Of a stretch of DNA of 64,000 bases, positions 7,273-16,220 are shown one piece after another (position 1 is the first letter of the stretch; each line of letters begins with the position of its first letter). The notes beneath the pieces are model-generated. The model was not told the DNA's origin, did no database searches, and was given only the letters and a program-made list of their open reading frames with translations. The translations under genes and the position numbers were made by a program. The stretch lies in the NCBI GenBank assembly GCA_037189585.1, contig JBBCJA010000013.1, forward strand, positions 1-64,000. Direction: 5' to 3'. Origin of the DNA: JAEXNA01 sp037189585. Its GTDB lineage: Bacteria; Vulcanimicrobiota; Xenobia; Xenobiales; JADMJV01.

Positions 7273-9798
7273 TCAGCCTGTGGTGCGCAGACCCGTCGCG
7301 ATGCAGTTGATGGTCAGGAGAAGCTCGGTCATCTCCTGCTCACTGGCTTTGTCGTGATGGAGCTTCTCCAGCAACGCGATCTGTTGACGATGGACAGGGA
7401 CCAACTCGGCGAGACGCTGCTCGGCCCGGAGGACGAAGCCGGCTTCGCTTCGCACTTCGATCTCCCATTCGGCAAGGACCGCGACCAGTTTGGCGTGCTC
7501 TTGCTCGATCATAGAGAAGACGGCATTTCCTGGACAGAGGCGGGCATATTCTCCGGCGATCTCCATGTCGGCGATACGCGCGCCGCTATGAATAGCCTCG
7601 ATGACGGAGCAGAAGAACGGCCACTCCCGCGCCATCCGAGCCAGACGCCGGCGCCGGTCCGGCTCCTTCCAGGCCAAACTGAGCGCTGTCCCCGCTCCGT
7701 ACCAGGCCGAGATCAGGTGGCGACTTTGAGTCCATGAAAACACCCAGGGGATAGCTCGAAGTTCGTCGATAGAGAGACTAGGTTTGCGTCTGGCTGGGCG
7801 CGACCCGATCTTCAGAAGCTCGATGGCCGCGATCGGTGTGGCCCGCCGGAAGTAGTCCACAAAATCCGGTGCTTCCAGGAGAGCTCGATAAGCTTGGTGA
7901 GCGTCGCTTGCCAGCCTTTGCATCTCTTCGACCAGAGCCTCATCCACTTTACCGGTCACCGGCCGGTTGGCCTCGAGCATGCTGGCCAGCAGGGTCCGCA
8001 GATGGTACCTGGCTGTGGCGATATCACCGTAGCGAGAGGAGATCACCTCGCCCTGCTCGGTGACCTTCAGGCGCCCTCTCATGCTGCCGGGTGGGAGGGC
8101 CCTCAACGTTCGGGGGATCGGACCACCCCCGCGCGAGAGACTGCCACCGCGTCCGTGGAAAAAACGCAGCGCCACGCCATGCCGATCAGCGACCTTCAAC
8201 ATAGCCTCTTGGGCTTGGTACAAAGCCCAGGTGCCGGCCAGATATCCGGCGTCCTTGTTGGAGTCCGAGTAGCCGACCATGATCTCCTGGCAGTTGTCCA
8301 GATGGGAGAGGTTGCGCCGGACCTCCGGCAGGGCCAGCAGCCGGTCTAGGATGCCGGGAGCGTTCCGCAGATCCTCCAACGTCTCGAAAAGAGGCACCAC
8401 AGGCACTCCCTTGTTCTGTAACCCCACCTCTCGAAGCAGCACGTAAACGACCAGGAGGTCCTCGACATCGCGAGTCATCGATACGATCACCGAACCGACG
8501 GCCTGCCGATCCACCTCATTTCGTGCCCAGGCGATGACCTGCATGGTGTCCAGCAACTCACGGGTCTCGGGCGAATAGCTCTTCCACTGTATGACTAGAG
8601 GCCGAGATTGTCTTAGTTCCCTCGAGAGCCAATCTCCCCGATCGTCGATGGTCTCCCCGACACTTTCGGCAAGCTCCTCGAGGGCGCGCGACCAGACCAG
8701 GCTGTTCTCTCGGATATCCAGAGAAGCTAGATGCAGGCCGAAGGTGCGGACACGGGCCTCGAAAGGCCCCAACCAGGAGATCCCGGCCTGCCGGCCGCCC
8801 AACTGCTCCAAAGTCTGACGAATCACTCCCAAATGTTCGAGCAGCTGCTCGGTGTCCTGGATAGCGGCCGTGGGCCAGTGCTCTCGCGGCGTGCCGAGAC
8901 TCTTTCGTCGCTCCCTCAGGCAAGCTTTCAAGACAGCTAGCGCCTGGCGGAACGGCTCGTGAGGATTTCTCTCGCGGATCTGAGGCAGGCTTGGTAGATG
9001 AGGCTCGAAGCGATCTAGCCAGGCCTGCAAGGCCTCCGGCGCGGAAGCTATCTGGCTGGAATGCGAGCAGCGCCGCACCAGTTGGTCAAGCTCTGCCTCG
9101 TAGAGCCGGCATACCACCTCGGCATGTCGCAACAACGTACGGCGGGTTACCTCGGCCGTCACAAAGGGATTGCCGTCACGGTCGCCCCCGCGCCAACTGG
9201 CCAACTTCAGCCAGCCGGAAACGCCAGAGCCACGCCGCTCCAGGCTCGGAAGCTGCCCAGCCAGGGGGTAAAACGTCTCCGTGAGATAGAACAGGCCGTT
9301 CTCGACCTCGTCGATCACCCTGGGTTTCTCCAGGAAGATGTCTCCGGTGTAAAGCAAGGTCTCCAGGTGGGCAAGGATCGCCGTGCCGGCTTGTCTTTCT
9401 TCCCAGGAGTTAGAGGCTCCTGAAAGGGCCCATAGACCGAGATGGATCTGCCGGTAGGCCTCCAAAACGGTGAGACGCTTGGCTTCGGTAGGATGTGCTG
9501 TTAGCACCAGGCAAGCCTCACCGGGCGCGGTCTCTTCCTCCTCCACAGGCCATTCCGTCGCTTCCGGGGCAGGTGAGCTCGAGCGCCGGCAAGCTAGCCA
9601 ATACTCTTCGGCTAGGTTCAGAAGCTGAAAGCGGATCGAGCGGAACTGAATGTCAGAAACCGTGTCGCGGGGGTTGGCCGACAAAGGGCGTAAGGGTAAG
9701 ATGGTCTTTCGCAAACGTGCGCTCAACGCGGCATCCACAGGCTCTAGGTCGTCGGCGAGAAATGACAGAAGTTCTTGGAGTTGGCGGGACTGTCCCAT
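7273..9798 (-). CDS. ppc: Phosphoenolpyruvate carboxylase
   Basis: It converts phosphoenolpyruvate and bicarbonate to oxaloacetate and phosphate, refilling the citric acid cycle in the cytoplasm. The family landmarks are in order. These are the catalytic-His motif VLTAHPTEAKR near residue 105, GYSDSNKDAGYLAG in the middle, the loop FHGRGGSLSRGGGP, and a Gly-ending C-terminus (CIATGLRTTG, where NTG is usual). In the Gly-rich loop a Ser replaces the Gly of the common GGxxGRGG pattern. An upstream in-frame ATG (9855) would add 19 residues. I chose 9798 because GAAGG lies just before it. The resulting 841 residues are slightly short for the family (about 880-930). It looks monocistronic. Confidence 0.95.
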   Translation of the reverse strand: MGQSRQLQELLSFLADDLEPVDAALSARLRKTILPLRPLSANPRDTVSDIQFRSIRFQLLNLAEEYWLACRRSSSPAPEATEWPVEEEETAPGEACLVLTAHPTEAKRLTVLEAYRQIHLGLWALSGASNSWEERQAGTAILAHLETLLYTGDIFLEKPRVIDEVENGLFYLTETFYPLAGQLPSLERRGSGVSGWLKLASWRGGDRDGNPFVTAEVTRRTLLRHAEVVCRLYEAELDQLVRRCSHSSQIASAPEALQAWLDRFEPHLPSLPQIRERNPHEPFRQALAVLKACLRERRKSLGTPREHWPTAAIQDTEQLLEHLGVIRQTLEQLGGRQAGISWLGPFEARVRTFGLHLASLDIRENSLVWSRALEELAESVGETIDDRGDWLSRELRQSRPLVIQWKSYSPETRELLDTMQVIAWARNEVDRQAVGSVIVSMTRDVEDLLVVYVLLREVGLQNKGVPVVPLFETLEDLRNAPGILDRLLALPEVRRNLSHLDNCQEIMVGYSDSNKDAGYLAGTWALYQAQEAMLKVADRHGVALRFFHGRGGSLSRGGGPIPRTLRALPPGSMRGRLKVTEQGEVISSRYGDIATARYHLRTLLASMLEANRPVTGKVDEALVEEMQRLASDAHQAYRALLEAPDFVDYFRRATPIAAIELLKIGSRPARRKPSLSIDELRAIPWVFSWTQSRHLISAWYGAGTALSLAWKEPDRRRRLARMAREWPFFCSVIEAIHSGARIADMEIAGEYARLCPGNAVFSMIEQEHAKLVAVLAEWEIEVRSEAGFVLRAEQRLAELVPVHRQQIALLEKLHHDKASEQEMTELLLTINCIATGLRTTG

Positions 9799-9868
9799 TT
9801 CGTCGCCTTCAAGACGAACCACCGCGACCCTGCAGCACTCTGGCTTGCACCTCAACGACCTTTGTCTT

Positions 9869-10024
9869 CTATGGTTCGCCTATGAGCTTCTCAGTCGCGG
9901 CCAGCGCCCAGGAATATCCGATCAGCTCTTGTTCGAGCCGCACACCTGGGCCCCAGGTATCGTCGACAAGTCCCCGGTACCACTCCGTGTGGTTGGTGTC
10001 GGAAAGGACGAGTCCTTCAGGAGG
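9869..10024 (-). pseudogene. Coding-like remnant without a start codon
   Basis: On the minus strand about 50 codons are open and read like real protein: SDTNHTEWYRGLVDDTWGPG, then a segment including EQELIGYSWALAATEKLIGEP, then a stop at 9869. There is no ATG, GTG or TTG before the middle of the segment, and an in-frame stop lies just upstream (10025-10027). It is probably the 3' end of a decayed gene. The rest of the 9799-10085 gap shows nothing else. Confidence 0.3.
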
Positions 10025-10085
10025 CTAGGAGCTGTGCGATGAGATTATATAGTGACGTTGGCCTGGGGGTCCCCCGTGCCCGACC

Positions 10086-10529
10086 TCACATCTCCAACAT
10101 GAGCTGTTCTTCTCTAGGGGTCTCCGTGGCGTCTTCTGGTTTCTGCTCGAGAACTTCAGAGATCACGCGGTCCGTCACCTCGGAGAGGTAGTCCGATAAG
10201 ATGTCGGAGAAGGCGTTGTACTCCGGCCATAGAGTTTGATCCAGAAAGCTCTTCTGCACTCGAAGCATCAGCGTATTACGCCGTTGGCGCCGGTAGCGAT
10301 ACGGCTCCAATCCGTAACGCCGACATATCGCGGTGAACAGTCGACGCGACCAAGCGTCGACTAGCGAGAACTGGTACTCCACCGCCGGTTCCACAGCCTC
10401 GAGCTCGCGAAGACGCTTGAGAAGCCGCTCGCGAGCGGCTCCGGCGGCCGCTTTCTCTCCCTCGGTCACCCCGCCGGCGTGTAGCGCCTCGAGGAGGCGA
10501 AGTTTGTGAATGAGTGTCTCAAGATCCAT
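10086..10529 (-). CDS. DUF2786-like hypothetical protein
   Basis: This 147-residue, mostly helical protein has no signal peptide. Its N-terminal third (IHKLRLLEALHAGGVTEGE, then an Ala-rich helix) follows the helix-turn pattern of DUF2786 domains, where a kIxKLLxLA helix is followed by a T-x-x-E-x-x-A-A helix. The middle holds a basic patch (CRRYGLEPYRYRRQRRNT) that could contact nucleic acid, and the tail is acidic. A second DUF2786-type protein lies at 17929. The function of the family is not known to me. The family assignment rests on pattern only. Confidence 0.6.
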   Translation of the reverse strand: MDLETLIHKLRLLEALHAGGVTEGEKAAAGAARERLLKRLRELEAVEPAVEYQFSLVDAWSRRLFTAICRRYGLEPYRYRRQRRNTLMLRVQKSFLDQTLWPEYNAFSDILSDYLSEVTDRVISEVLEQKPEDATETPREEQLMLEM

Positions 10530-10649
10530 TCTGGGGAAGTTTTTGACTCTCTTGGAGGGACCTGTCTTGCCCGTCGATGGCTTCTCGAGAGAGTCGTTTA
10601 GGTTGGCTCGAATTTAGACTGTGCTGACGGTGAATCGAACTTGAGCTAA

Positions 10650-10658
10650 TGCTATACT
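10650..10658 (+). promoter_or_regulatory. Extended -10 promoter (TGCTATACT)
   Basis: TGCTATACT matches an extended -10 element (TGnTATAAT, one mismatch). No good -35 is seen. The expected transcription start, about seven bases downstream, falls on the GTG start of the next gene, so the mRNA may be leaderless. An AGGA just before the GTG leaves ordinary initiation possible. Confidence 0.4.
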
Positions 10659-10664
10659 AGGATA

Positions 10665-11234
10665 GTGAAAGTTCTAGACAAGATGGTGGCCGCGGTGGAG
10701 AAAGTTCGAGAGCGACTCCGACGAGCCGGCGCCGCCCTCGACCTCGCGGAAATTCCCTATGCGGTGGTTGGAGGTAACGCGGTGGCGGCGTGGGTGGCCA
10801 CCGTGGACGAGGCTGCCGTACGCAATACTCAGGATGTCGACGTTCTGCTTCGGCGCTCGGATCTTGAAGATGCCAAGCGAGCTCTGTCCGTATCGGGTTT
10901 TGTTTACCGTCACGCGGCCGGCATCGATATGTTCCTCGACGGTCCTGAGGCCAAGGCGCGTGATGCCGTCCACGTGGTGTTTGCCGAGGAGAAAGTTCGA
11001 CCCGAATATGCCCTACCGACACCCTCTCTCGAAGAGTCCGAACGACTTGGCGAGATCACGGTGCTGAAACTCCAGGCTCTGGTACGAATGAAGCTCACGT
11101 CCTATCGAAGAAAAGATCAAGTGCACATACTTGACCTTATCGAGATGGGCCTGGTCGATCAGCAAACCGTCCCCCTCTTACCCCTCGAGCTTGGCGAACG
11201 ACTCCAAGCGCTCATCGACGACCCTGACGGGTAG
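10665..11234 (+). CDS. Nucleotidyltransferase-fold protein
   Basis: The 189-residue product contains the signs of the minimal nucleotidyltransferase fold: YAVVGGNAVAAW at about residues 32-43, then RNTQDVDVLL at about 54-63, whose D-x-D would bind metal and NTP. Proteins of this type (AbiEii/MNT relatives) transfer nucleotides to proteins or small molecules, and some act as toxins or antitoxins. No partner gene of matching strand is adjacent; the neighbours are a DUF2786-like gene and a giant lipoprotein on the other strand. The start chosen is GTG at 10665, with ATG at 10683 as alternative. The substrate is unknown. Confidence 0.75.
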   Translation: MKVLDKMVAAVEKVRERLRRAGAALDLAEIPYAVVGGNAVAAWVATVDEAAVRNTQDVDVLLRRSDLEDAKRALSVSGFVYRHAAGIDMFLDGPEAKARDAVHVVFAEEKVRPEYALPTPSLEESERLGEITVLKLQALVRMKLTSYRRKDQVHILDLIEMGLVDQQTVPLLPLELGERLQALIDDPDG

Positions 11235-11356
11235 AACGAGCCTCGGCACAAATTCATCTCGCCCTCGAGCACTGTTCTGAGGGTACCCTGACTCTTGAAC
11301 CTTGTCGGTAGCGGCCCAGGAAGTCTTCTTGGGGGAAGAAGCGCGGGTTCCAACAC

Positions 11357-14300
11357 CTATCGCAAACGAATTACGGATAACTGGGAGCCGTCGGGGTCGG
11401 AACCATTCACATTGGAATAGGATATAAAATAGTTACCTTTTTGAGTGACCTCGACTCGGTCGGGCCCTGTACTGTAGAAAGTATAGTCCAATGGCACGTA
11501 ACCGAGAACCTGACCGGTAGCAAGATCGACAACGGAAGCCTGTGGGTGATCGGCATTGACCATGGAGGTTCCACTCACACTGTAACCCAGGAGCCCATCA
11601 GGTGAGAAGGCGGCGTCTCGTGGGTAGGCCTCCTCGACTCGGACGGTGGAAAATACATGGGAAAGATCAAAGAGGTCGAAATAGTGGAGAGCGTAGGGGA
11701 TTCCTAGATTGGGAACATCGTTGCCCCCTCCGGACGGTACGAAGAATCCGCTCCCGCGAGGGTTAATTCGCAGATTGCCCCCCCCGCTCCCAGTCGTAGA
11801 AGTTGACCGAAAAACGGGCCTGTCGCCGACGATCTCAAAACGGGAAACCCTCGTCGGGCTTGTGCTTGTGCGAAACAATACATTGGGAGAGGTGCGATCG
11901 ACGGCCATTAAACCAGTGATTGACCCATGCGCGAGCGTTCCCATGACCGTGCCGGTGGTCCCATTCAAAACCAGTAAGTTAGAGCCTGAGCGAACAAAGG
12001 CCCGACCATCCCCTCCGAAGGCGACTTGACTCGCTCCAGAGAAGCCGGGCAAAGGGATCTGATCGACGTTTAGGTTCGTGGTGTTCACACGGGTTAGATA
12101 GGGTTGACTCGGGTGGGCGATCCAAAAGGTTGAACCATCGGGGGATAGGTCGGAGCGACCCGTAGCCTCAGTGATAACCGTGTCGAGCAACTCAAGTTCG
12201 GGAAGGGAATAAATATTCAGGCCGATTGGATGAACGAAGTACAGCCGCCGATCGTCAGGGCTGGAACTCAGACTTACCAAGGTTTTATCGACCCGTTTGA
12301 CTGCCAGAACGGGTTCGTCCACCACGCTGACATGTTGAGAAGTCGATAGAGAACTGACCAGATCCGTCACGCTTAGAGTCATCTCGCCTAGCGTCGTACC
12401 AAGGCGGAGAGTACCCGAATCCGCCGGTTCGTTCGAGACCTCGCCCAGCCCAGTGGACCCCAGACTCCAGGCAACCCGGTCGCCCATAAAATACCGACTC
12501 CCGTCAGAGAAAATTCCTTGGACCAAGAACCGCCGCTGGTGAGTTTTCTCTAGCACGGAAGGTCCCTGATCGATGGCCAGGTTGACTAGGCTCGCCTGAT
12601 TGACTGTCACCGTAGCTGAAGCTTGAAAACCCCCACCCTGGGTTCGTGCCGTGATTGTGGCAACTCCCGACTGCAACGCGGTGAGTTCGCCCGATGTCTC
12701 CGCCGTATTGCTCACGGAGACGATGTCCGGTGCGGAGGACTCCCATACGACAGACTTGGTGAGATCCCATTGGGCGGAGCTATTGTAGAGCCCGGTCGCT
12801 TTCATCGGATATCGGATACCGACAGGAATGGTCGAAACTTTAGGGTCGACGCGGAGCCCGGTTTGAGTGACCGAAGCTGAAGAAACTGACAGATTTAGAG
12901 TTCCAGTGCGATGCACTGCACGGATATCTGTGCGTCCAGATCTCAAGATGTGAACTAAACCGTTCTCAACCGTGGCGATGGTTGGATCGTCGCTTGCCCA
13001 GACGGAATCTGTTGTAATGTCCAGTTTACGTTCGTCGCTGTAAACTTCGTGGAGATACAATTGGTAAGAGGCTCCGACTGGAGGAGTCCGATTATACCCG
13101 GGGCTTAGCTCCACGGCCTTGAGAACAGCTGGTGTGACAGTAACCGAGACTGTCTGAGCAAGCTCTAAATCTCCGAAAGGAACGACCGTGATGGTAAACG
13201 TTCCCACTCTACGCCCCTCGAAACGACTGTCTCGTCCGTTATGGCCCCCTACCGTCCCCACGGAGGGAGCGCTACTCGTGTAGGTGCATGCATATTCGAT
13301 TGTGTCACTGGAATTGTTGTCATATCGTCCATAGACGCGCAGTCCAGAGCGCCCGCCGACCGGTATTGATGAACTCAGTGGAGTGACTGAGATCGACAAT
13401 AGTTTGGCAGGCCTGACGATCAAGGTCTGCTGCGCGGTAGGGCCTCCACCAGGGAGTGCAGCCGTCACAGTGAGCGAGGTCGGACCCGCCACGAACCGAG
13501 TTTCGAGCTTACCTTTTTCCGTTGTGGAAAATCTCGCTACATTGAGGTCCGACGTCGCCCACGCGACATCTAGAGTCACATCTTGACGCTGTCCGTTGGA
13601 ATAGTTGGCGTAAGCTTTAAAGAGCTGGAAGCTCTGGGTTGGAAGCTCGAGGACTGTGGGCTCGATAGAGATGCTGTTGATGGTCTCTTCGGTCACCTCG
13701 ACCGGAACGGCAGCACTAATGTCGCCGCGAGTCGCGGTCAACGTGGCGGACCCAACTGCTAGAGTTCTGACCACCGGCGGGTTAGTGGTGTGGTCTACAA
13801 CTGCGACCTCAGAGTTGGAGGAAGCCCAAGTGACATCGCCGGGTGCCGTCGAGTAAAGACCGTCACTCATCTTGAGAGTCAGGTCCAACACTTTGCTGAC
13901 ACCTAAGGGAACACGCACCGTCTGAGGCTCGATCAGGATCTCCTGTAATACGGCTGGGGTAATGATCACCGAGGCGGTTCCACGCCGCCCAGCAAGATAA
14001 GCATTAACCTCTACCTGGCCCAGTCCGACGGCTCGGGCGAGACCCGAAGAATTGATCGATAGCGCCATGCCGGAGACCCAAGTCACGCCGGTCAAGGGCT
14101 GGTAGGTGCCGTCGCTAAAGGTTCCCCAGGCGCTTAACTGAATCGATAAACCTTTGGCTAACGTCGCGCTTTGGGGCAAGACGGTGATCGAAGAGAGTAC
14201 GGCCTCTCCAACAGTCACCTGCTGTTTGGCCTCCACACCGTCAAGAGTCGCGCTCAGCGTGAAGTCTCCGAGTTTGCGCGCGGTAACCTCGCCACCAAAT

Positions 14301-15706
14301 TGACCGTTCGTGACCACCGCTGTCTCCTCCGACAATGTCGTCCAGACGACATCGGAGGTAATCTGACGGGACTGGCCGTCGCTGAAGACACCGTAGGCCT
14401 CGGCCTTCCGGGTCAATCCGAGTGGGATCGAAGCCGGTGCGTTGATGATGATCTGTTGGAGCTTTCCAGGCAAGATCGTCAATGCCACCTGGGCTGTAAC
14501 GCCTTTCTTGACGGCCGTGATAGTGACCGACCCCTCGGCGTGAGCGGTCACCAGTCCGTTCTCATCAACCGAGGCATAGTAAGGCTCAGACGAATCCCAT
14601 TCGAGGTCGTGGATCGGGATGCTGGTGTTGTCGCTGAAAGTTCCCATGACACTCAGCTGCTGAGTCAGTCCCGCGGGAACCGAAGGGGACAAGGGTGAGA
14701 TGGCAAGTGAGAGCAGTTGAGCTGGAGTCACGGTGACTTGCCGAGAGACGGAAATTTCTCCGATGGAAGCGGTCAGAATCGCAGTTCCGGCGGAGAGGCC
14801 GTACAGCCTCCCATCTTCTACTCGCGCTACCGTCACGGATTCCACCTGCCAGGTCGCCGAGGCTGTCAACTCTTGCTGCGTATGATCATCGAAGATACCC
14901 ATAAGGGTTAGGTCAAGGCTTTGGCCCTTTCCCACAGTCAGGTCACCCGGACTCAACTGGAGAGACTCCAGAATCGCCGCCGGAGGTTGATAGACGGGCG
15001 CTTCGACCCTCACGGTGGCCTCTCCCTCGACCACGACCTGAACTCGGCCGAGTCCTTTCACAGTCTCACCCTGAAGGTATTCCACAGTTAAGCTGATGAC
15101 TTCAACAGGGACTCCGTCAAGCGTCAGCTCAGCCTTCAGTAGGTCGGATATCGGGCCAAACACGGCTCGGCCCATGGCGGTGACGCCGGTAATACGAATC
15201 CCGTCGATGCTCTCCGGCAGTTGAGCTAGCTGAGGAAATTCTAGAATCACCTGCCCGGTCGGAGAAACCGGGGGACCTACATCCTCAAAGGGGGGGTCGT
15301 TGATGACGAGGATTTCGCTGGGTTCGAGGCTCACGCTTACCACTCCGCGTCCGCGCACCGTTTCGCCCTGGAGGTACTCTATACGTAAGCTGACGGTTTC
15401 GATGGGTACTTCTTGAAGGTGAATCTCGGAGGCCTTGGCCACTGTGCGTGGACCGAAAACGGTGCGATTGTCGCTGTTGAAGCCGGTGACTCGAAGATTC
15501 GAGATCCCACTAGGGACTGCGCGCGCGAGTAACTGATGTCGAATGATGACAGTAGCGGTTTGTCCGCTGACCGTAGGGGAGATGCCTGGTGGATTCACCC
15601 CACTGACTCCCGAGCCGACGGAGTCAGCTCCTCCGCCACCACATCCGAGCAGGAGTGCGAGTGAGAGGACCCAGAGGTAGTGTCTTAAGCGACGAAGGTT
15701 AGGCAT
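11357..15706 (-). CDS. Giant lipoprotein with tandem BIG2 Ig-like repeats and beta-propeller
   Basis: The product is 1449 residues from the ATG at 15706, which has GGAG six bases upstream. The longer frame from 15826 lacks a ribosome site and would bury the signal. The signal (YLWVLSLALLLGC, lipid Cys near 21) is followed by two related beta domains ending in IEYLQGETVRGRG and VEYLQGETVKGLG. About ten BIG2-type repeats of roughly 85 residues follow (typical phrases are SDGTYQPLTGVTWVSG and EGSVTITA). The last 300 residues look like a YVTN-type beta-propeller. It is probably tethered at the cell surface with adhesive or ligand-binding domains; the ligand is unknown. Confidence 0.85.
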   Translation of the reverse strand: MPNLRRLRHYLWVLSLALLLGCGGGGADSVGSGVSGVNPPGISPTVSGQTATVIIRHQLLARAVPSGISNLRVTGFNSDNRTVFGPRTVAKASEIHLQEVPIETVSLRIEYLQGETVRGRGVVSVSLEPSEILVINDPPFEDVGPPVSPTGQVILEFPQLAQLPESIDGIRITGVTAMGRAVFGPISDLLKAELTLDGVPVEVISLTVEYLQGETVKGLGRVQVVVEGEATVRVEAPVYQPPAAILESLQLSPGDLTVGKGQSLDLTLMGIFDDHTQQELTASATWQVESVTVARVEDGRLYGLSAGTAILTASIGEISVSRQVTVTPAQLLSLAISPLSPSVPAGLTQQLSVMGTFSDNTSIPIHDLEWDSSEPYYASVDENGLVTAHAEGSVTITAVKKGVTAQVALTILPGKLQQIIINAPASIPLGLTRKAEAYGVFSDGQSRQITSDVVWTTLSEETAVVTNGQFGGEVTARKLGDFTLSATLDGVEAKQQVTVGEAVLSSITVLPQSATLAKGLSIQLSAWGTFSDGTYQPLTGVTWVSGMALSINSSGLARAVGLGQVEVNAYLAGRRGTASVIITPAVLQEILIEPQTVRVPLGVSKVLDLTLKMSDGLYSTAPGDVTWASSNSEVAVVDHTTNPPVVRTLAVGSATLTATRGDISAAVPVEVTEETINSISIEPTVLELPTQSFQLFKAYANYSNGQRQDVTLDVAWATSDLNVARFSTTEKGKLETRFVAGPTSLTVTAALPGGGPTAQQTLIVRPAKLLSISVTPLSSSIPVGGRSGLRVYGRYDNNSSDTIEYACTYTSSAPSVGTVGGHNGRDSRFEGRRVGTFTITVVPFGDLELAQTVSVTVTPAVLKAVELSPGYNRTPPVGASYQLYLHEVYSDERKLDITTDSVWASDDPTIATVENGLVHILRSGRTDIRAVHRTGTLNLSVSSASVTQTGLRVDPKVSTIPVGIRYPMKATGLYNSSAQWDLTKSVVWESSAPDIVSVSNTAETSGELTALQSGVATITARTQGGGFQASATVTVNQASLVNLAIDQGPSVLEKTHQRRFLVQGIFSDGSRYFMGDRVAWSLGSTGLGEVSNEPADSGTLRLGTTLGEMTLSVTDLVSSLSTSQHVSVVDEPVLAVKRVDKTLVSLSSSPDDRRLYFVHPIGLNIYSLPELELLDTVITEATGRSDLSPDGSTFWIAHPSQPYLTRVNTTNLNVDQIPLPGFSGASQVAFGGDGRAFVRSGSNLLVLNGTTGTVMGTLAHGSITGLMAVDRTSPNVLFRTSTSPTRVSRFEIVGDRPVFRSTSTTGSGGGNLRINPRGSGFFVPSGGGNDVPNLGIPYALHYFDLFDLSHVFSTVRVEEAYPRDAAFSPDGLLGYSVSGTSMVNADHPQASVVDLATGQVLGYVPLDYTFYSTGPDRVEVTQKGNYFISYSNVNGSDPDGSQLSVIRLR

Positions 15707-16088
15707 CGGGACTCCAACGAAAAAAAAGTGACTATACCCACGTTCATAATATTTTGTATAAAGATTGGTGGGGAGGCGCCGAAAGCGCAAGGACCGTCCG
15801 ATGGCGTACCTCGGTCCCGCTTGCAAGTCGAGACGTTACGCAGTCGGGATATCGAGAATATGTAACTGAGGCGGGACGCAGCGATTTCGGATGGTGTCCG
15901 GACTTCGTAACGCCTGGCTTGAGGAACGCCTTCGGCTTTCGCCGCCAAGATTATGCAAAATATTATGGATGTGGATATAGGTGCTAATTGTTACAACAAG
16001 AATTATAAAATTCCCTATCAGTCAAAATTACAGGCGCCGGTGTATCGTCGAGCGGGGACTCTCCGAAGTTTCCAGCTACCACCTGGAC

Positions 16089-16220
16089 AACAGCGCGGAA
16101 GGTCGTAAGAATAGTGCCTTGGCTCAGAGGGCAGTCAATGAGAGGCGACGGGAGCTGGCGGCTTCTCCCAAGCCTGGTGCACGAGGCCATGCGCGCTACT
16201 ATGGCTTTGATCTGTCTTAA
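16089..16220 (+). pseudogene. Frameshifted remnant of the HEXXH peptidase family
   Basis: The + strand encodes NSAEGRKNSALAQRAVNERR then REL, matching NSEQGRKQSAFAERAVKERR then REL in the intact gene at 28849. The frame then slips: SLVHEA is read in a second frame and HARYYGFDLS back in the first, matching ALVHEAAHAHYGFSLS. Two compensating indels thus break the copy, the second one inside the zinc motif HEAAH at about 16188. Upstream (15707-16088) I see no intact gene; the 5' part of the relative is missing or unrecognisable. It abuts the convergent gene at 16217. Confidence 0.65.
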
